From Methylobacterium platani (GTDB taxonomy: Bacteria > Pseudomonadota > Alphaproteobacteria > Rhizobiales > Beijerinckiaceae), in assembly GCF_001653715.1 (NCBI RefSeq), contig NZ_LWHQ01000049.1:1-42701 (forward strand): a stretch of 42,701 nt of DNA, given 5' to 3'. The notes beneath the pieces were generated by a model, which saw only the letters and a list, made by a program, of their open reading frames with translations, did no database searches and was not told where the DNA came from. Shown here one piece after another: positions 30,081 to 39,249 of the stretch (positions within the stretch are counted from its first letter, which is position 1; each line of letters begins with the position of its first letter). The position numbers and the translations under genes are program-made.

Positions 30081-32305
30081 GGGAGGGACGACCTGCGCCG
30101 GGGACCGCCGGCCCGCTTCCTCGCCGGCTGCCGCAGCCACTCCGCCAGCTTGGTGAAGCGCGGCCGCGCGCCGCCCCGCACCGCGATCGCCACCGCGCGG
30201 GTCTGGGCCACCAGCACCACCAGCTTCTTGCCCCGGGTCACGCCCGTATAGAGCAGGTTGCGGGCGAGCATCGTGTAGTGCTGCATCGCCACCGGGATCA
30301 CCACGGCGGGGTATTCCGACCCTTGCGACTTGTGGATGGTGATGGCGTAGGCGGGGCTCAGCGCGTCCAGTTCCTCGAACGGCCAGACCACCTCGCGCCC
30401 CTCGAACCCGGCGGTGAGCAGGCCCTCCTCGGGATCGACCCGCAGCACCACGCCGAGATCGCCGTTGAACACCTCGCGGTCGTAGTCGTTCTGGCCCACC
30501 ATCACCCGGTCGCCGGGGGCGAAGACCCAGCCGAAGCGCTCGACCGAGACCGTCGGATTCGGGTTCAGCACCCGCTGGAGCGCCTGGTTGAGGTGGCGGC
30601 TGCCGAGCGCCCCGCGGGTCATCGGGCAGAGCACCTGCACGTCCTTGACCGGGTCGAGGCCGAAGCGGCGCGGGATGCGGCGGGTGACGATCTCGACGAG
30701 CTTGTCGGCGCCGATCTCGGGATCGTCGATCCGGACCACGAAGAAGTCGCCGTCGGGGGTGCCTGAGCCCTCCGGCATCTGCCCGGCATTGATCCGGTGG
30801 GCGCCCGTGACGATCCGGCTCTCGGCGGCCTGGCGAAACACCTCGGTGAGGCGTGCGACCGCAAAGCGCCCCGAGGCGATCACGTCGGCGAGCACCCGGC
30901 CCGGCCCGACCGAGGGCAGCTGGTCGACGTCGCCGACGAGCCAGAGCGCGGCGTGGCGCGGCAGGGCCCGGGTCAGCGCGTTCATCAGCGGCACGTCGAT
31001 CATCGAGGCCTCGTCCAGCACCAGGAGGTCGCAGGAGAGGGGGGAATGCTCGGTCCTCTGGAAGCCGCCGTGGCGCGGATCGATCTCGAGCAGGCGGTGG
31101 ATGGTCTTGGCCTCGCGGCCGGTCTGCTCGCTCATCCGCTTGGCGGCGCGGCCCGTCGGGGCGGCGAGCAGCACCGCGGCCCCCGCCTCGTCGAGCATCC
31201 GCAGCAGCGCGTCGAGGGTGCTGGTCTTGCCGACGCCGGGGCCGCCGGTCATCACCGCGACCTTGGCGTTGAGCAGCGTCGCGGCGGCGGCCGCCTGCGA
31301 GGGCGAGAGCGGCCGGCCGGTCGCGGCCTCGACCCGGGCGAGCGCGGCCCGCGCGTCGATCTCGTCCCAGGGCAGGGGCGCGTCGTCGAGGGCGACCAGC
31401 CGCTCGGCGATTGTCCGTTCCGCCGCGTGCAGGCCGCGCAGGAACAGGTGCGGCACGTCCCCGATCGTGTCCATCACCACCGACTCGCCGCCGATCTCCT
31501 CGACGAGGGCGGTGCGCAGGAGGCCCGCCTCGACCGCCAGCAGCTCGGCCGCGCGGGCGACCAGCTCCGGCACCGGCAGGGCGCAATGGCCGTCATCCAT
31601 CGCCGCCTGGAGCGCGTAGGCGAGGCCGGCGCGCAGGCGCTCGGGCGCCGTCGGGGCGAGGCCGAGCTTGCCCGCGATGGCGTCGGCCGTGCGAAAGCCG
31701 ATGCCGCGCACGTCGCGGGCGAGCCGATAGGGGTCCTCGGTCATCACCTGGACCGAGTCGGTGCCGTAGGTCCTGAAGATCCTGACCGCCCGGGCGGTGC
31801 CGACGCCGTGGGCGTGCAGGAACACCATGATCTCCCGCACCGCCTTGTGCTCGGCAAAGGCCGCCGTGATCCGGGCGGCGCGGGTGGGGCCGATCCCCGA
31901 CACCTCGGTCAGGCGCTCCGGCGCCGCCTCGATCACCGCGAAGGTGTCGGCCCCGAAGGCCTTGACGATGCGCTTGGCCATCTCCGGCCCGATGCCGCGC
32001 ATCTGGCCCGAGGCGAGGTAGCGGCCGATGCCCTCGATTCCGGTCGGCGGCGTCGCCGCCAGGGTGTCGGCGCGGAACTGCAGCCCGTGCTCGCGGTCGC
32101 TGACCCAGGCGCCGGTGGCGGTCACCCACTCGCCCGCCGCCACCGCCGGGGCGTGGCCGATCACCGCCACGAGGTCGCGCCGGCCCCGCGCCTTGACCTT
32201 CAGGACGCAGAAGCCGCTCTCGGCGTTGTGGAAGGTGACGCGCTCGATCGACCCGGCGAGGGCGTCGGGGGAGCGGGCGGGAGGACGGGCGGCGAAGGGG
32301 GCCAT
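30059..32305 (-). CDS. recD2: RecD2-like SF1 DNA helicase
   Basis: A 748-residue superfamily 1B helicase. The N-terminal OB-like part (IERVTFHNAESGFCVLKVKA) and tandem helix-hairpin-helix motifs (MRGIGPEMAKRIV, VSGIGPTRAARI) are typical of RecD2, not of the RecBCD subunit. Walker A GGPGVGKTST lies near residue 358, Walker B LLVLDEASM near 445, and AITIHKSQGSEYPAVVI with NLLYTGVTRGKKLVVLV are later helicase motifs. RecD2 unwinds DNA 5' to 3' in repair. The C-terminus runs in a basic stretch (RKRAGGPRRRSS) and ends inside a palindromic repeat, so the last few residues (PAPDD) are encoded by repeat DNA. It reads away from the FkbM gene, 55 bases upstream. Confidence 0.9.
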   Translation of the reverse strand: MAPFAARPPARSPDALAGSIERVTFHNAESGFCVLKVKARGRRDLVAVIGHAPAVAAGEWVTATGAWVSDREHGLQFRADTLAATPPTGIEGIGRYLASGQMRGIGPEMAKRIVKAFGADTFAVIEAAPERLTEVSGIGPTRAARITAAFAEHKAVREIMVFLHAHGVGTARAVRIFRTYGTDSVQVMTEDPYRLARDVRGIGFRTADAIAGKLGLAPTAPERLRAGLAYALQAAMDDGHCALPVPELVARAAELLAVEAGLLRTALVEEIGGESVVMDTIGDVPHLFLRGLHAAERTIAERLVALDDAPLPWDEIDARAALARVEAATGRPLSPSQAAAAATLLNAKVAVMTGGPGVGKTSTLDALLRMLDEAGAAVLLAAPTGRAAKRMSEQTGREAKTIHRLLEIDPRHGGFQRTEHSPLSCDLLVLDEASMIDVPLMNALTRALPRHAALWLVGDVDQLPSVGPGRVLADVIASGRFAVARLTEVFRQAAESRIVTGAHRINAGQMPEGSGTPDGDFFVVRIDDPEIGADKLVEIVTRRIPRRFGLDPVKDVQVLCPMTRGALGSRHLNQALQRVLNPNPTVSVERFGWVFAPGDRVMVGQNDYDREVFNGDLGVVLRVDPEEGLLTAGFEGREVVWPFEELDALSPAYAITIHKSQGSEYPAVVIPVAMQHYTMLARNLLYTGVTRGKKLVVLVAQTRAVAIAVRGGARPRFTKLAEWLRQPARKRAGGPRRRSSLPAPAPDD

Positions 32306-32360
32306 CGGCGCCCGTGAAGATCGGGAGGGGCCGGGGCCCTCGCAAGGGCCGGGCCGGTCC

Positions 32361-33227
32361 TTACGCCGCCCGCTCGAAGATCAGGTTCAGCCGCGTCTGG
32401 GCGATGCGGCGATAGCCGTGGCGGGTGAGGAGGGCGGAGAGGTCGGTCTGCCACAGGTCGGTGCCGTCCTCGACGACGAGGAGGCGCGGGTGCAGCTCCG
32501 GCGGCGCCTGGCGCAGGAACGGCTCGAGGATCAGGTCCTCGGCGCCCTCGACGTCGAGCTTGATCGCGTCGATCCGGGTCAGGCCCTCGCCGCGCACGAG
32601 GTCGAGGAGCGGTACCGCCGGCACCCGGATCGCCGCGCCCTCGTTGGTGCCGACCACCTTCAGGCTCGATTCGCCCCGGTTGCGGGGATCGACGAACAGG
32701 GTCATCTCGCCGGCCTTGTCGGCCACCGCGCAGGCCACCGCCTTGACGCGGCCGAACGGGTTCTGGGCGATGTTGAAGGCGAGCTTGTCGAACACGTCGG
32801 GCTGCGGCTCGACCGCCAGGATCCGGGCGCCCGGCCCGGCGAGGGCTGCCACGAACAGCGCGTAGGCGCCGATATTCGCCCCGATGTCGAGGAAGACGCA
32901 GTCCGGCCCGACCCGCTCCGCCAGCAGCCTGCGCTCGAGCGGATCGAAGAACTGCGGGGTGAAGAGCACCTTCTTCTCGCAGTTGTTGTTGTAGGGGTGC
33001 AGCCGCATGCGCGCGCCGTAGCGCTCGACGTCGAGGGGCCGGCCGCGCAGCAGGCGGATGGCGCAGCGCCGCAGGAGGAGCGCGAGGCGCCGCGCGCCCC
33101 AGCTCTCGTCGGGCAGGCGCTCAGTGCGCGAGACGATCCAGCGCACGAGGCCGGCGGGCGCGAAGGTGCCGAAGGGATGGGCGGCCGAGGGGTGGGCGGC
33201 CAGGGGTTGGGTGGGCTGTGTCATCAT
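32361..33227 (-). CDS. FkbM family methyltransferase
   Basis: A 288-residue SAM-dependent methyltransferase of the FkbM family. The SAM-binding motif I is FLDIGANIGAYALFVAA, followed by ILAVEPQPDVFDKL as motif II. IDAIKLDVEGAEDLILE is the diagnostic FkbM segment. FkbM-type enzymes methylate hydroxyl groups on small molecules, sugars or polysaccharides; no substrate can be inferred here. Two ATG codons are adjacent at 33227 and 33224; the first is given. It lies between dedA-like and recD2-like genes, which gives no pathway hint. The frame also extends upstream to 33488 but that part is a shadow of the dedA gene. Confidence 0.88.
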   Translation of the reverse strand: MMTQPTQPLAAHPSAAHPFGTFAPAGLVRWIVSRTERLPDESWGARRLALLLRRCAIRLLRGRPLDVERYGARMRLHPYNNNCEKKVLFTPQFFDPLERRLLAERVGPDCVFLDIGANIGAYALFVAALAGPGARILAVEPQPDVFDKLAFNIAQNPFGRVKAVACAVADKAGEMTLFVDPRNRGESSLKVVGTNEGAAIRVPAVPLLDLVRGEGLTRIDAIKLDVEGAEDLILEPFLRQAPPELHPRLLVVEDGTDLWQTDLSALLTRHGYRRIAQTRLNLIFERAA

Positions 33228-33331
33228 GCCGGTTCGGGACCGCGGCGTGCCGCGGCCGCCCCGCGCGGGGCGGGTGGGAGTATCGTGGCGCGCCTCATGC
33301 CACCCGCGGGCGCGGCCGGCAATGCGCGGCC

Positions 33332-33973
33332 TCAGGCGAGGGGGCCCGGGATCGCCTGCTCGGCCTCCTGCGTCAGCCGCGCCTCGTGCCGGCGCACGAA
33401 CAGCCACAGGGCGATGCCGCCGAACACCACGACGGCGAGGAGCCCCAGCCCGATCGGCCCGACGACGTGCTCGATCGAGCGGCCGCACAGGTAGGCGCCG
33501 AAGCCCATCGACGAGGCCCAGGCGATGCCGCCGGCGGCGTTGAACAGGAAGAAGCGGCGGGCGTCGAACTGGTTCACCCCGGCGAGCAGGGCCGCGTAGG
33601 CGCGCAGCATCGCGGTGAAGCGGCCGAAGAACACGATCTTGCCGCCGTGGCGGCGGAACAGGTACTGGCCGAGCTTGAGCCGGCGGTGGTCGAGGGCGAT
33701 CTTCCCCCCGTGCTTGAGGAGCAGCGGCATGCCCCAGCGCCGGCCGACCCAGTAGCCGATATTGTCGCCGATGATGGCGGCGAGCGCCGCGGCCAGCACC
33801 ACGAGGCCGATGCGCAGCTGCCCGGTCGAGCCGGCATAGACCGAGGCCGAGATCAAGGCGGTCTCGCCCGGCATCGGCACGCCGGCGCTCTCCAGGGTGA
33901 CGATCAGGAAGATCGCCCAGTAGCCGTACTGGGAGATCAGGTCGGCGACCGGCAGGTCGTGGAGGAAGTGCAT
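33332..33973 (-). CDS. DedA family membrane protein
   Basis: A 213-residue DedA/SNARE-associated family protein of the inner membrane. Hydrophobic helices include YGYWAIFLIVTLESAG and LVVLAAALAAIIGDNIGY. Family motifs are ESAGVPMPGE, GDNIGYWVGRRWG and FFGRFTAMLRAYAALLAGVN. DedA proteins are linked to lipid flipping, membrane charge and drug resistance. The ATG at 33973 is preferred over an upstream extension to 34099. It is divergent from the MdtA-type gene, with 330 bases between. The FkbM gene follows 104 bases downstream. Confidence 0.9.
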   Translation of the reverse strand: MHFLHDLPVADLISQYGYWAIFLIVTLESAGVPMPGETALISASVYAGSTGQLRIGLVVLAAALAAIIGDNIGYWVGRRWGMPLLLKHGGKIALDHRRLKLGQYLFRRHGGKIVFFGRFTAMLRAYAALLAGVNQFDARRFFLFNAAGGIAWASSMGFGAYLCGRSIEHVVGPIGLGLLAVVVFGGIALWLFVRRHEARLTQEAEQAIPGPLA

Positions 33974-34303
33974 GGGCGTGTCTGCGGACGGTCGGGGTAT
34001 GGCAGCCGAGGGGAGGAGGCGCGATGTCGCGCCACTTGTCCTCAGATAAGCGTGGGGATCGTGGCTCTTCCAGGGCAACGCACGGGCGGCGTTCAGCAAT
34101 CGTGAGGCAACATCGCCGTCCTACTGGCGACGCATTGCCGTGCGGAATGGGCCGGGAGGCGCGGGACCCGAGGGGCGCGGGCGACGTGCCGCAGGCGGCA
34201 TCCCGCGCCGCCGGTACGACATGAGGGGCATCGCGGGGGGCGCGAGCCGCGTATCAGAGCCAAGTCTCAGAGCAGAGTCTCCTAGTCCGGGTTGTCCAGG
34301 TCG
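33974..34303. promoter_or_regulatory. Divergent intergenic region, dedA-like and mdtA-like genes
   Basis: A 330-base gap holding the promoters of both genes. A near-perfect inverted repeat, GGCGCGA, two bases, TCGCGCC, lies at 34018-34033. No regulator gene is adjacent, and no -35/-10 pair could be supported. A GTG/TTG extension of the mdtA frame to 34292 was not accepted. Confidence 0.4.
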
Positions 34304-35650
34304 ATGAACGAATTGTCTCCCATCCGGACCGACGACGCGGTCGGGTCGCCGCCCCGGCGGCGCGGCCGCGGCGTGGTCTGGCTGATCGTGCTGCTCGTGC
34401 TCGCCGGCCTCGGCTACTGGGCCACCCGCACCTACTGGCCGGACGGCTTCAAGCGGGCGGAGACGCAGCAGGCCGGCGCCGGCCGCCGCGGCGGGCGCCG
34501 CGGCGCGGGCGGGGAGGGGCCCCAGGCGGTCGGCATCGCCACGGTCGAGAAGGGCGACATGCCGGTGGTGCTGTCGGGCCTCGGCACCGTGACGCCGCTC
34601 GACACCGTCACGGTGCGCTCGCAGATCAGCGGCTACCTCACCGAGATCGGCTTTCGCGAGGGCCAGAGCGTCAAGGCCGGCGACTTCCTGGCCCAGATCG
34701 ACGTGCGGCCCTACGAGGCCCTGCTCGCCCAGTACCAGGGCCAGCTCCTGCGCGACCAGGCGCTGCTCCAGAACGCCCGCCTCGACCTCGCCCGCTACCA
34801 GATCCTGAACCGGCAGGATTCGATCTCGAAGCAGAACGTCGACACGCAAGCCGCCACGGTCAAGCAGTACGAGGGCGTCGTCGAGTCCGACAAGGCGCAG
34901 ATCGACCAGCAGAAGCTCAACATCCAGTACGGCCGCATCACCTCGCCGGTCGAGGGCCGGGTGGGCCTGCGCCAGATCGACCGGGGCAACTACGTCACCG
35001 CCGCCTCGACCAGCATCGTCGTCGTCACCCGGCTCCATCCGATGTCGGTGATCTTCACCCTGCCGGAGACGGTGCTGCTGCGGGTGATGGACCGGCTGCG
35101 GGCCGGCGCCACCCTGCCGGTGCGGATCTTCGACCGCCAGGACACGACCGAGATGGACCGCGGCACCCTCGACACCGTCGACAACCAGATCGACGTCACC
35201 ACCGGCACGGTGAAGCTGCGCGCCCTGCTGCCGAACCGGGACGAGCGGCTCTTCCCCAACCAGTTCGTCAATGCCCGCCTCGACGTCGACACCGTGCGCG
35301 ATGCCGCCCTCATGCCGGCCGCCGCCGTGCTGCGCGGCACGCCGGGCACCTACGTCTACCTCCTGACCGGCGACGACAAGGTCGCGGTGCGCCCGATCGA
35401 GATCGGCGAGAGCGACGGCGTGCGCACCGTGGTGACCAAGGGGCTGGCGGTCGGCGACCGGGTGGTGGTCGACGGCACCGATCGCTTGAAGGACGGGGCG
35501 CAGGTGCGCGTCACCGGCGGGCGGCCCGAGAAGGCGGCCGGGCCGGAGGCGAAGCAAGCCCAGCCGGACGGCGCCGCCCAGCCGAAGCCGGAGGCTCCAC
35601 GTTCCGAGGGCGAGCGCCCGCACCGCCGCCGGCAGAGCCAGAACCCGTGA
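34304..35650 (+). CDS. mdtA: Multidrug efflux periplasmic adaptor MdtA-like
   Basis: A 448-residue membrane fusion protein. A single N-terminal membrane helix (GVVWLIVLLVLAGLGYWA) is followed by a Gly/Arg-rich stretch (GRRGGRRGAGG). The barrel-sandwich hybrid part starts near VVLSGLGTVTPLDTVTVRSQ. The coiled-coil hairpin (LLRDQALLQNARLDLARYQI) and RITSPVEGRVGLRQIDRGNY follow, as in MdtA of MdtABC. The C-terminus is Lys/Pro-rich. It should bridge the two RND subunits encoded downstream to an outer-membrane channel not found in the window. The ATG at 34304 is preferred over a TTG at 34292; the ribosome binding site is weak. A 208-base repeat-containing gap follows. Confidence 0.9.
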   Translation: MNELSPIRTDDAVGSPPRRRGRGVVWLIVLLVLAGLGYWATRTYWPDGFKRAETQQAGAGRRGGRRGAGGEGPQAVGIATVEKGDMPVVLSGLGTVTPLDTVTVRSQISGYLTEIGFREGQSVKAGDFLAQIDVRPYEALLAQYQGQLLRDQALLQNARLDLARYQILNRQDSISKQNVDTQAATVKQYEGVVESDKAQIDQQKLNIQYGRITSPVEGRVGLRQIDRGNYVTAASTSIVVVTRLHPMSVIFTLPETVLLRVMDRLRAGATLPVRIFDRQDTTEMDRGTLDTVDNQIDVTTGTVKLRALLPNRDERLFPNQFVNARLDVDTVRDAALMPAAAVLRGTPGTYVYLLTGDDKVAVRPIEIGESDGVRTVVTKGLAVGDRVVVDGTDRLKDGAQVRVTGGRPEKAAGPEAKQAQPDGAAQPKPEAPRSEGERPHRRRQSQNP

Positions 35651-35679
35651 GCAAGACGAGGCGTGCCGCCCATACCTGT

Positions 35680-35811
35680 CCCCCTTCTGCGGCAGGGCTG
35701 TCCGGGGAAAGGAATCGCGCGGGTCTCTCCTCTCCCCGCCCGCGGGGAGAGGAGATCCCGCGCTTCGAATTCAGACGGGATTTTCCCCGCACAGCCCTGC
35801 CTCTGCGGGGG
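35680..35811. repeat. Nested palindromic element between mdtA and mdtB
   Basis: Outer arms of about 31 bases (35680-35710 and 35780-35811, centred on GGCAGGGCTGT) enclose an inner perfect hairpin. Its 14-base arms, TCTCCTCTCCCCGC at 35726-35739 and the complement at 35742-35755, flank two bases. The CTCTCCCC motif recurs in the other two elements downstream. Confidence 0.85.
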
Positions 35812-35858
35812 AGGGCTTGGCGCGCACGGCCGTCCGTGCAGAATGATCGGGCGTTCCG

Positions 35859-38800
35859 ATGAACCCCTCCCGCCTGTTCATCCTGCGCCCGGTCGCGACC
35901 ACGCTGCTGATGCTGGCGATCCTGCTCGTCGGCATGATCTCCTACTTCAACCTGCCGCTCTCGGCGCTGCCCTCGGTCGATTACCCGACGATCCAGGTTC
36001 AGACCTTCTATCCCGGAGCGAGCCCCGAGGTGATGACCTCGGCGGTGACGGCGCCGCTCGAGCGGCAGTTCGGCCAGCTCGCCAACCTCAACCAGATGAC
36101 GTCGCAATCGTCCGCCGGCGCCTCCGTCATCACGCTCCAGTTCAACCTCGATCTCGGCATCGACATCGCGACGCAGGAGGTGCAGGCCGCGATCAACGCC
36201 GCCGGCAACCTGCTGCCCGGCGACCTGCCGGCGCCTCCCGTCTACGCCAAGGTCAACCCCGCCGACGCGCCGATCCTGACGCTGGCGCTCACCTCCAAGA
36301 CCCTGGCGCTGACGCAGGTCCGCGACCTCGCCGAGACGCGGCTGGCGCAAAAAATCAGCCAGGTCTCGGGCGTCGGCCTCGTCTCGATGGCGGGCGGGCA
36401 GCGGCCGGCCGTGCGGGTGCGCTTCAACGCGATGGCACTCGCGGCCTACGGCCTCAACATCGACGACCTGCGCACCACCATCAACAACCTCAACGTCAAC
36501 ACCCCGAAGGGCTCGATCGACGGGCCGACCCAGTCCTTCACCATCAACGCCAACGACCAGATCCGCGACCCGAACGCCTATCGCGACGCGGTGATCGCCT
36601 ACCGCAACGGCGCGCCGGTGCGGCTCTCGGCGGTGGCGCAGGTGGTGGAAGGGGCGGAGAACACCCAGCTCGGCGCCTGGATGGACACCACGCCGGCGGT
36701 GATCCTCAACATCCAGCGCCAGCCCGGCGCCAACGTCATCGCGGTGGTCGACCGGATCAAGGCGCTCCTGCCCCAGCTCCAGGCGACGCTGCCGGCGGCG
36801 GTCCAGGTGACCCCGCTCACCGACCGCACGGTGACGATCCGGGCTTCCGTCGAGGACGTTCAGTTCGAGCTGCTGCTCGCCATCGCCCTCGTGGTGCTGG
36901 TGATCTTCCTGTTCCTGCGCTCGCTGCCCGCCACCCTGATCCCGAGCCTGTCGGTGCCGCTGTCGCTCGTCGGCGCGCTCGCCGTGATGGACCTGTGGGG
37001 CTTCTCCCTCGACAACCTGTCCTTGATGGCGCTCACCATCGCGACCGGCTTCGTCGTCGACGACGCGATCGTCGTCATCGAGAACATCGCCCGCCACGTC
37101 GAGGAGGGCGACAGCCCGATGGAGGCGGCCCTCAAGGGCTCGCGCGAGATCGGATTCACCATCATCTCGCTCACGGTCTCGCTGCTGGCGGTGCTGATCC
37201 CGCTGCTGTTCATGGGCGAGGTGGTCGGGCGCCTGTTCCACGAATTCGCCATCACGCTCGCCGCCACCATCGTCATCTCGGGCGTGGTCTCGCTGACGCT
37301 CGTGCCGATGCTGTGCGCGCGCCTCCTGCGCCACCAGCCGCCTCAAGCCCGTGCCGCCGGCCGGATCGGCGATGCCGGGCGCCGGCTGATGGAGGGCGGC
37401 ATCGCCTTCTACGGCCGGACCCTGCGGGGCGTGCTCGCCCACCAGTGGCTGACGCTGCTGGTCGCGGTCGGCACCCTGGTGCTGACCGTCCACCTGTACA
37501 TCGTGATCCCGAAGGGCTTCTTCCCGATCCAGGATACCGGCCTCGTCCAGGGCATCACCCAGGCCGACCAGACGGTGTCCTACGGCGCCATGGCCGAGCG
37601 CCAGCAGCGTCTGGCGGCCGAGATCCTCAAGGATCCGGACGTGGTGAGCCTGTCGTCGTTCATCGGCGTCGACGGCCAGAACGTGACGCTCAATTCCGGT
37701 CGCTTCCTCATCAACCTGCGCCCGCGCGACGAGCGGGCGGAGAATGCGAGCGCGATCATCCGGCGGATCAATGCCCGGGTCGCCGACGTGCCGGGCATCG
37801 CGCTCTTCATGCAGCCGGTCCAGGACCTGACCATCGACACGGCGGTGAGCGCGACGCAGTACCAGTTCATCCTGGAGAACCCGGATCTCGCCGCCTTCGA
37901 CACCTGGGTGCCGCGCCTCGTCGACCGCCTGAAGCAGATTCCCGACCTCGCCGACGTGGCGAGCGACCGGCAGGCGAGCGGGCTCGCCGCCTACGTCACC
38001 ATCGACCGCGCCACGGCCGGCCGCTTCGGCATCACCCCGGCCTCGGTCGACAACGCGCTCTACGACGCCTTCGGCCAGCGCATCATCTCGACGATCTTCA
38101 CCCAGTCGAACCAGTACCGGGTGATCCTGGAGGCCGATCCGGACCTCCAGCGGACGCTGGACTCGCTGTCGCGGATCTATCTCCCGTCCTCGACCGCCAC
38201 CAACGGCCAAGTGCCGCTCACCGCCATCGCCCAGGTGAGCGAGCGTCGCGCGCCGCTTCTCATCAGCCATCTCGGCCAGTTCCCGGCCACCACCATCTCG
38301 TTCAACCTCGCGCCGGGCGCCTCGCTCGGTCCCGCGGTGGCGGCGATCCGGGCCGCCGAGCAGGAGCTGGGGATGCCCGACAGCTTCCGGCTGATCTTCC
38401 AGGGCTCGGCGCTCGCCTTCCAGGCCTCGCTCGACAACACCCTGTTCCTGGTGCTCGCCGCGATCGTGACGGTCTACATCGTGCTGGGCGTGCTCTACGA
38501 GAGCTTCGTCCACCCGATCACGATCCTCTCCACGCTGCCCTCGGCCGGGATCGGGGCGCTCGCCGGCCTGATGCTGTTCTCGCACGACCTCGACATCATC
38601 GGCATCATCGGCATCGTGCTGCTGATCGGCATCGTGAAGAAGAACGCCATCATGATGATCGACTTCGCGCTCCAGGCGGAGCGCGAGGAGGGCATGACCC
38701 CGCGGGACGCGATCTACGAGGCCTGCATCCTGCGCTTCCGCCCGATCCTGATGACGACCTTCGCGGCTTTGTTCGCCGCGGTCCCGCTGATCCTCGGCAC

Positions 38801-38978
38801 CGGCACCGGCTCGGAGCTGCGCCAGCCGCTCGGCATCTCGATCGCCGGCGGGCTGATCGTGAGCCAGATCCTGACGCTCTACACGACCCCGGTGATCTAC
38901 CTCGCCTTCGACCGGCTCGGCCGGCGCTTGAGCGGGCGGCGGGGCAGCGGGCTGGCGCCCGGGGAGGCGGTGCCGTGA
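35859..38978 (+). CDS. mdtB: Multidrug RND transporter MdtB-like
   Basis: A 1039-residue inner-membrane RND pump of the hydrophobe/amphiphile class. The N-terminus NPSRLFILRPVATTLLMLA and LPLSALPSVDYPTIQVQTFY are typical of MdtB. Helix 4 has GFVVDDAIVVIENIARHVEE, carrying the two proton-relay Asp residues. The second half repeats the pattern with ESFVHPITILSTLPSAGIGA and LIGIVKKNAIMMIDFALQAE. MdtB and MdtC form a heteromeric pump with MdtA and usually export bile salts or novobiocin-type compounds in enterobacteria; the substrate here is not known. The ATG at 35859 sits 208 bases after mdtA, with a palindromic element in between, and the adjacent gene encodes the MdtC partner. Confidence 0.93.
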   Translation: MNPSRLFILRPVATTLLMLAILLVGMISYFNLPLSALPSVDYPTIQVQTFYPGASPEVMTSAVTAPLERQFGQLANLNQMTSQSSAGASVITLQFNLDLGIDIATQEVQAAINAAGNLLPGDLPAPPVYAKVNPADAPILTLALTSKTLALTQVRDLAETRLAQKISQVSGVGLVSMAGGQRPAVRVRFNAMALAAYGLNIDDLRTTINNLNVNTPKGSIDGPTQSFTINANDQIRDPNAYRDAVIAYRNGAPVRLSAVAQVVEGAENTQLGAWMDTTPAVILNIQRQPGANVIAVVDRIKALLPQLQATLPAAVQVTPLTDRTVTIRASVEDVQFELLLAIALVVLVIFLFLRSLPATLIPSLSVPLSLVGALAVMDLWGFSLDNLSLMALTIATGFVVDDAIVVIENIARHVEEGDSPMEAALKGSREIGFTIISLTVSLLAVLIPLLFMGEVVGRLFHEFAITLAATIVISGVVSLTLVPMLCARLLRHQPPQARAAGRIGDAGRRLMEGGIAFYGRTLRGVLAHQWLTLLVAVGTLVLTVHLYIVIPKGFFPIQDTGLVQGITQADQTVSYGAMAERQQRLAAEILKDPDVVSLSSFIGVDGQNVTLNSGRFLINLRPRDERAENASAIIRRINARVADVPGIALFMQPVQDLTIDTAVSATQYQFILENPDLAAFDTWVPRLVDRLKQIPDLADVASDRQASGLAAYVTIDRATAGRFGITPASVDNALYDAFGQRIISTIFTQSNQYRVILEADPDLQRTLDSLSRIYLPSSTATNGQVPLTAIAQVSERRAPLLISHLGQFPATTISFNLAPGASLGPAVAAIRAAEQELGMPDSFRLIFQGSALAFQASLDNTLFLVLAAIVTVYIVLGVLYESFVHPITILSTLPSAGIGALAGLMLFSHDLDIIGIIGIVLLIGIVKKNAIMMIDFALQAEREEGMTPRDAIYEACILRFRPILMTTFAALFAAVPLILGTGTGSELRQPLGISIAGGLIVSQILTLYTTPVIYLAFDRLGRRLSGRRGSGLAPGEAVP

Positions 38979-39022
38979 GGGGCGCGACGGCCGTGCAGAT
39001 TCTCACTTCCGGTCGTGTGCAT
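38979..39022. other. Start of the mdtB-mdtC gap
   Basis: A short stretch before the large inverted repeat. It holds nothing recognisable. Confidence 0.3.
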
Positions 39023-39218
39023 CCCCTCTCCCCGCGGGCGGGGAGAGGGCTGCTGACCCCTTGTCGGGTCAGCAGCGAGGCGGCAGCCGAGGGTGAGGGG
39101 GTGTTTCCGGATGAGACTCTTCCGGCACCACCCCCTCACCCTCGCTCCGGCTTCGCCTCCGCTTGTCACGACCCCGACAAGGGGGTCGTGACCCTCTCCC
39201 CGCCCGCGGGGAGAGGGG
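39023..39218. repeat. Large nested inverted repeat between mdtB and mdtC
   Basis: Two arms of about 85-90 bases, imperfectly complementary, each with its own internal hairpin of the type CTCTCCCCG...CGGGGAGAG. A second stem in each arm forms around ACCCCTTGTCGGGT-like sequence. The loop is near 39105-39125. It lies within the 271-base gap between two co-directional pump genes. Confidence 0.85.
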
Positions 39219-39249
39219 AGAGCCTGCGGCGTGCCCCCGGGGCCACCGC

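Noticed and set aside
35511..38585. Long minus-strand frame opposite mdtB
   Set aside because: The product is a low-complexity Arg/His/Gln string, antisense to a complete RND transporter frame.
35680..39218. CRISPR-like array in the repeat-rich gaps
   Set aside because: The repeats are inverted and nested, differ in length, and have no regular spacers or cas genes.
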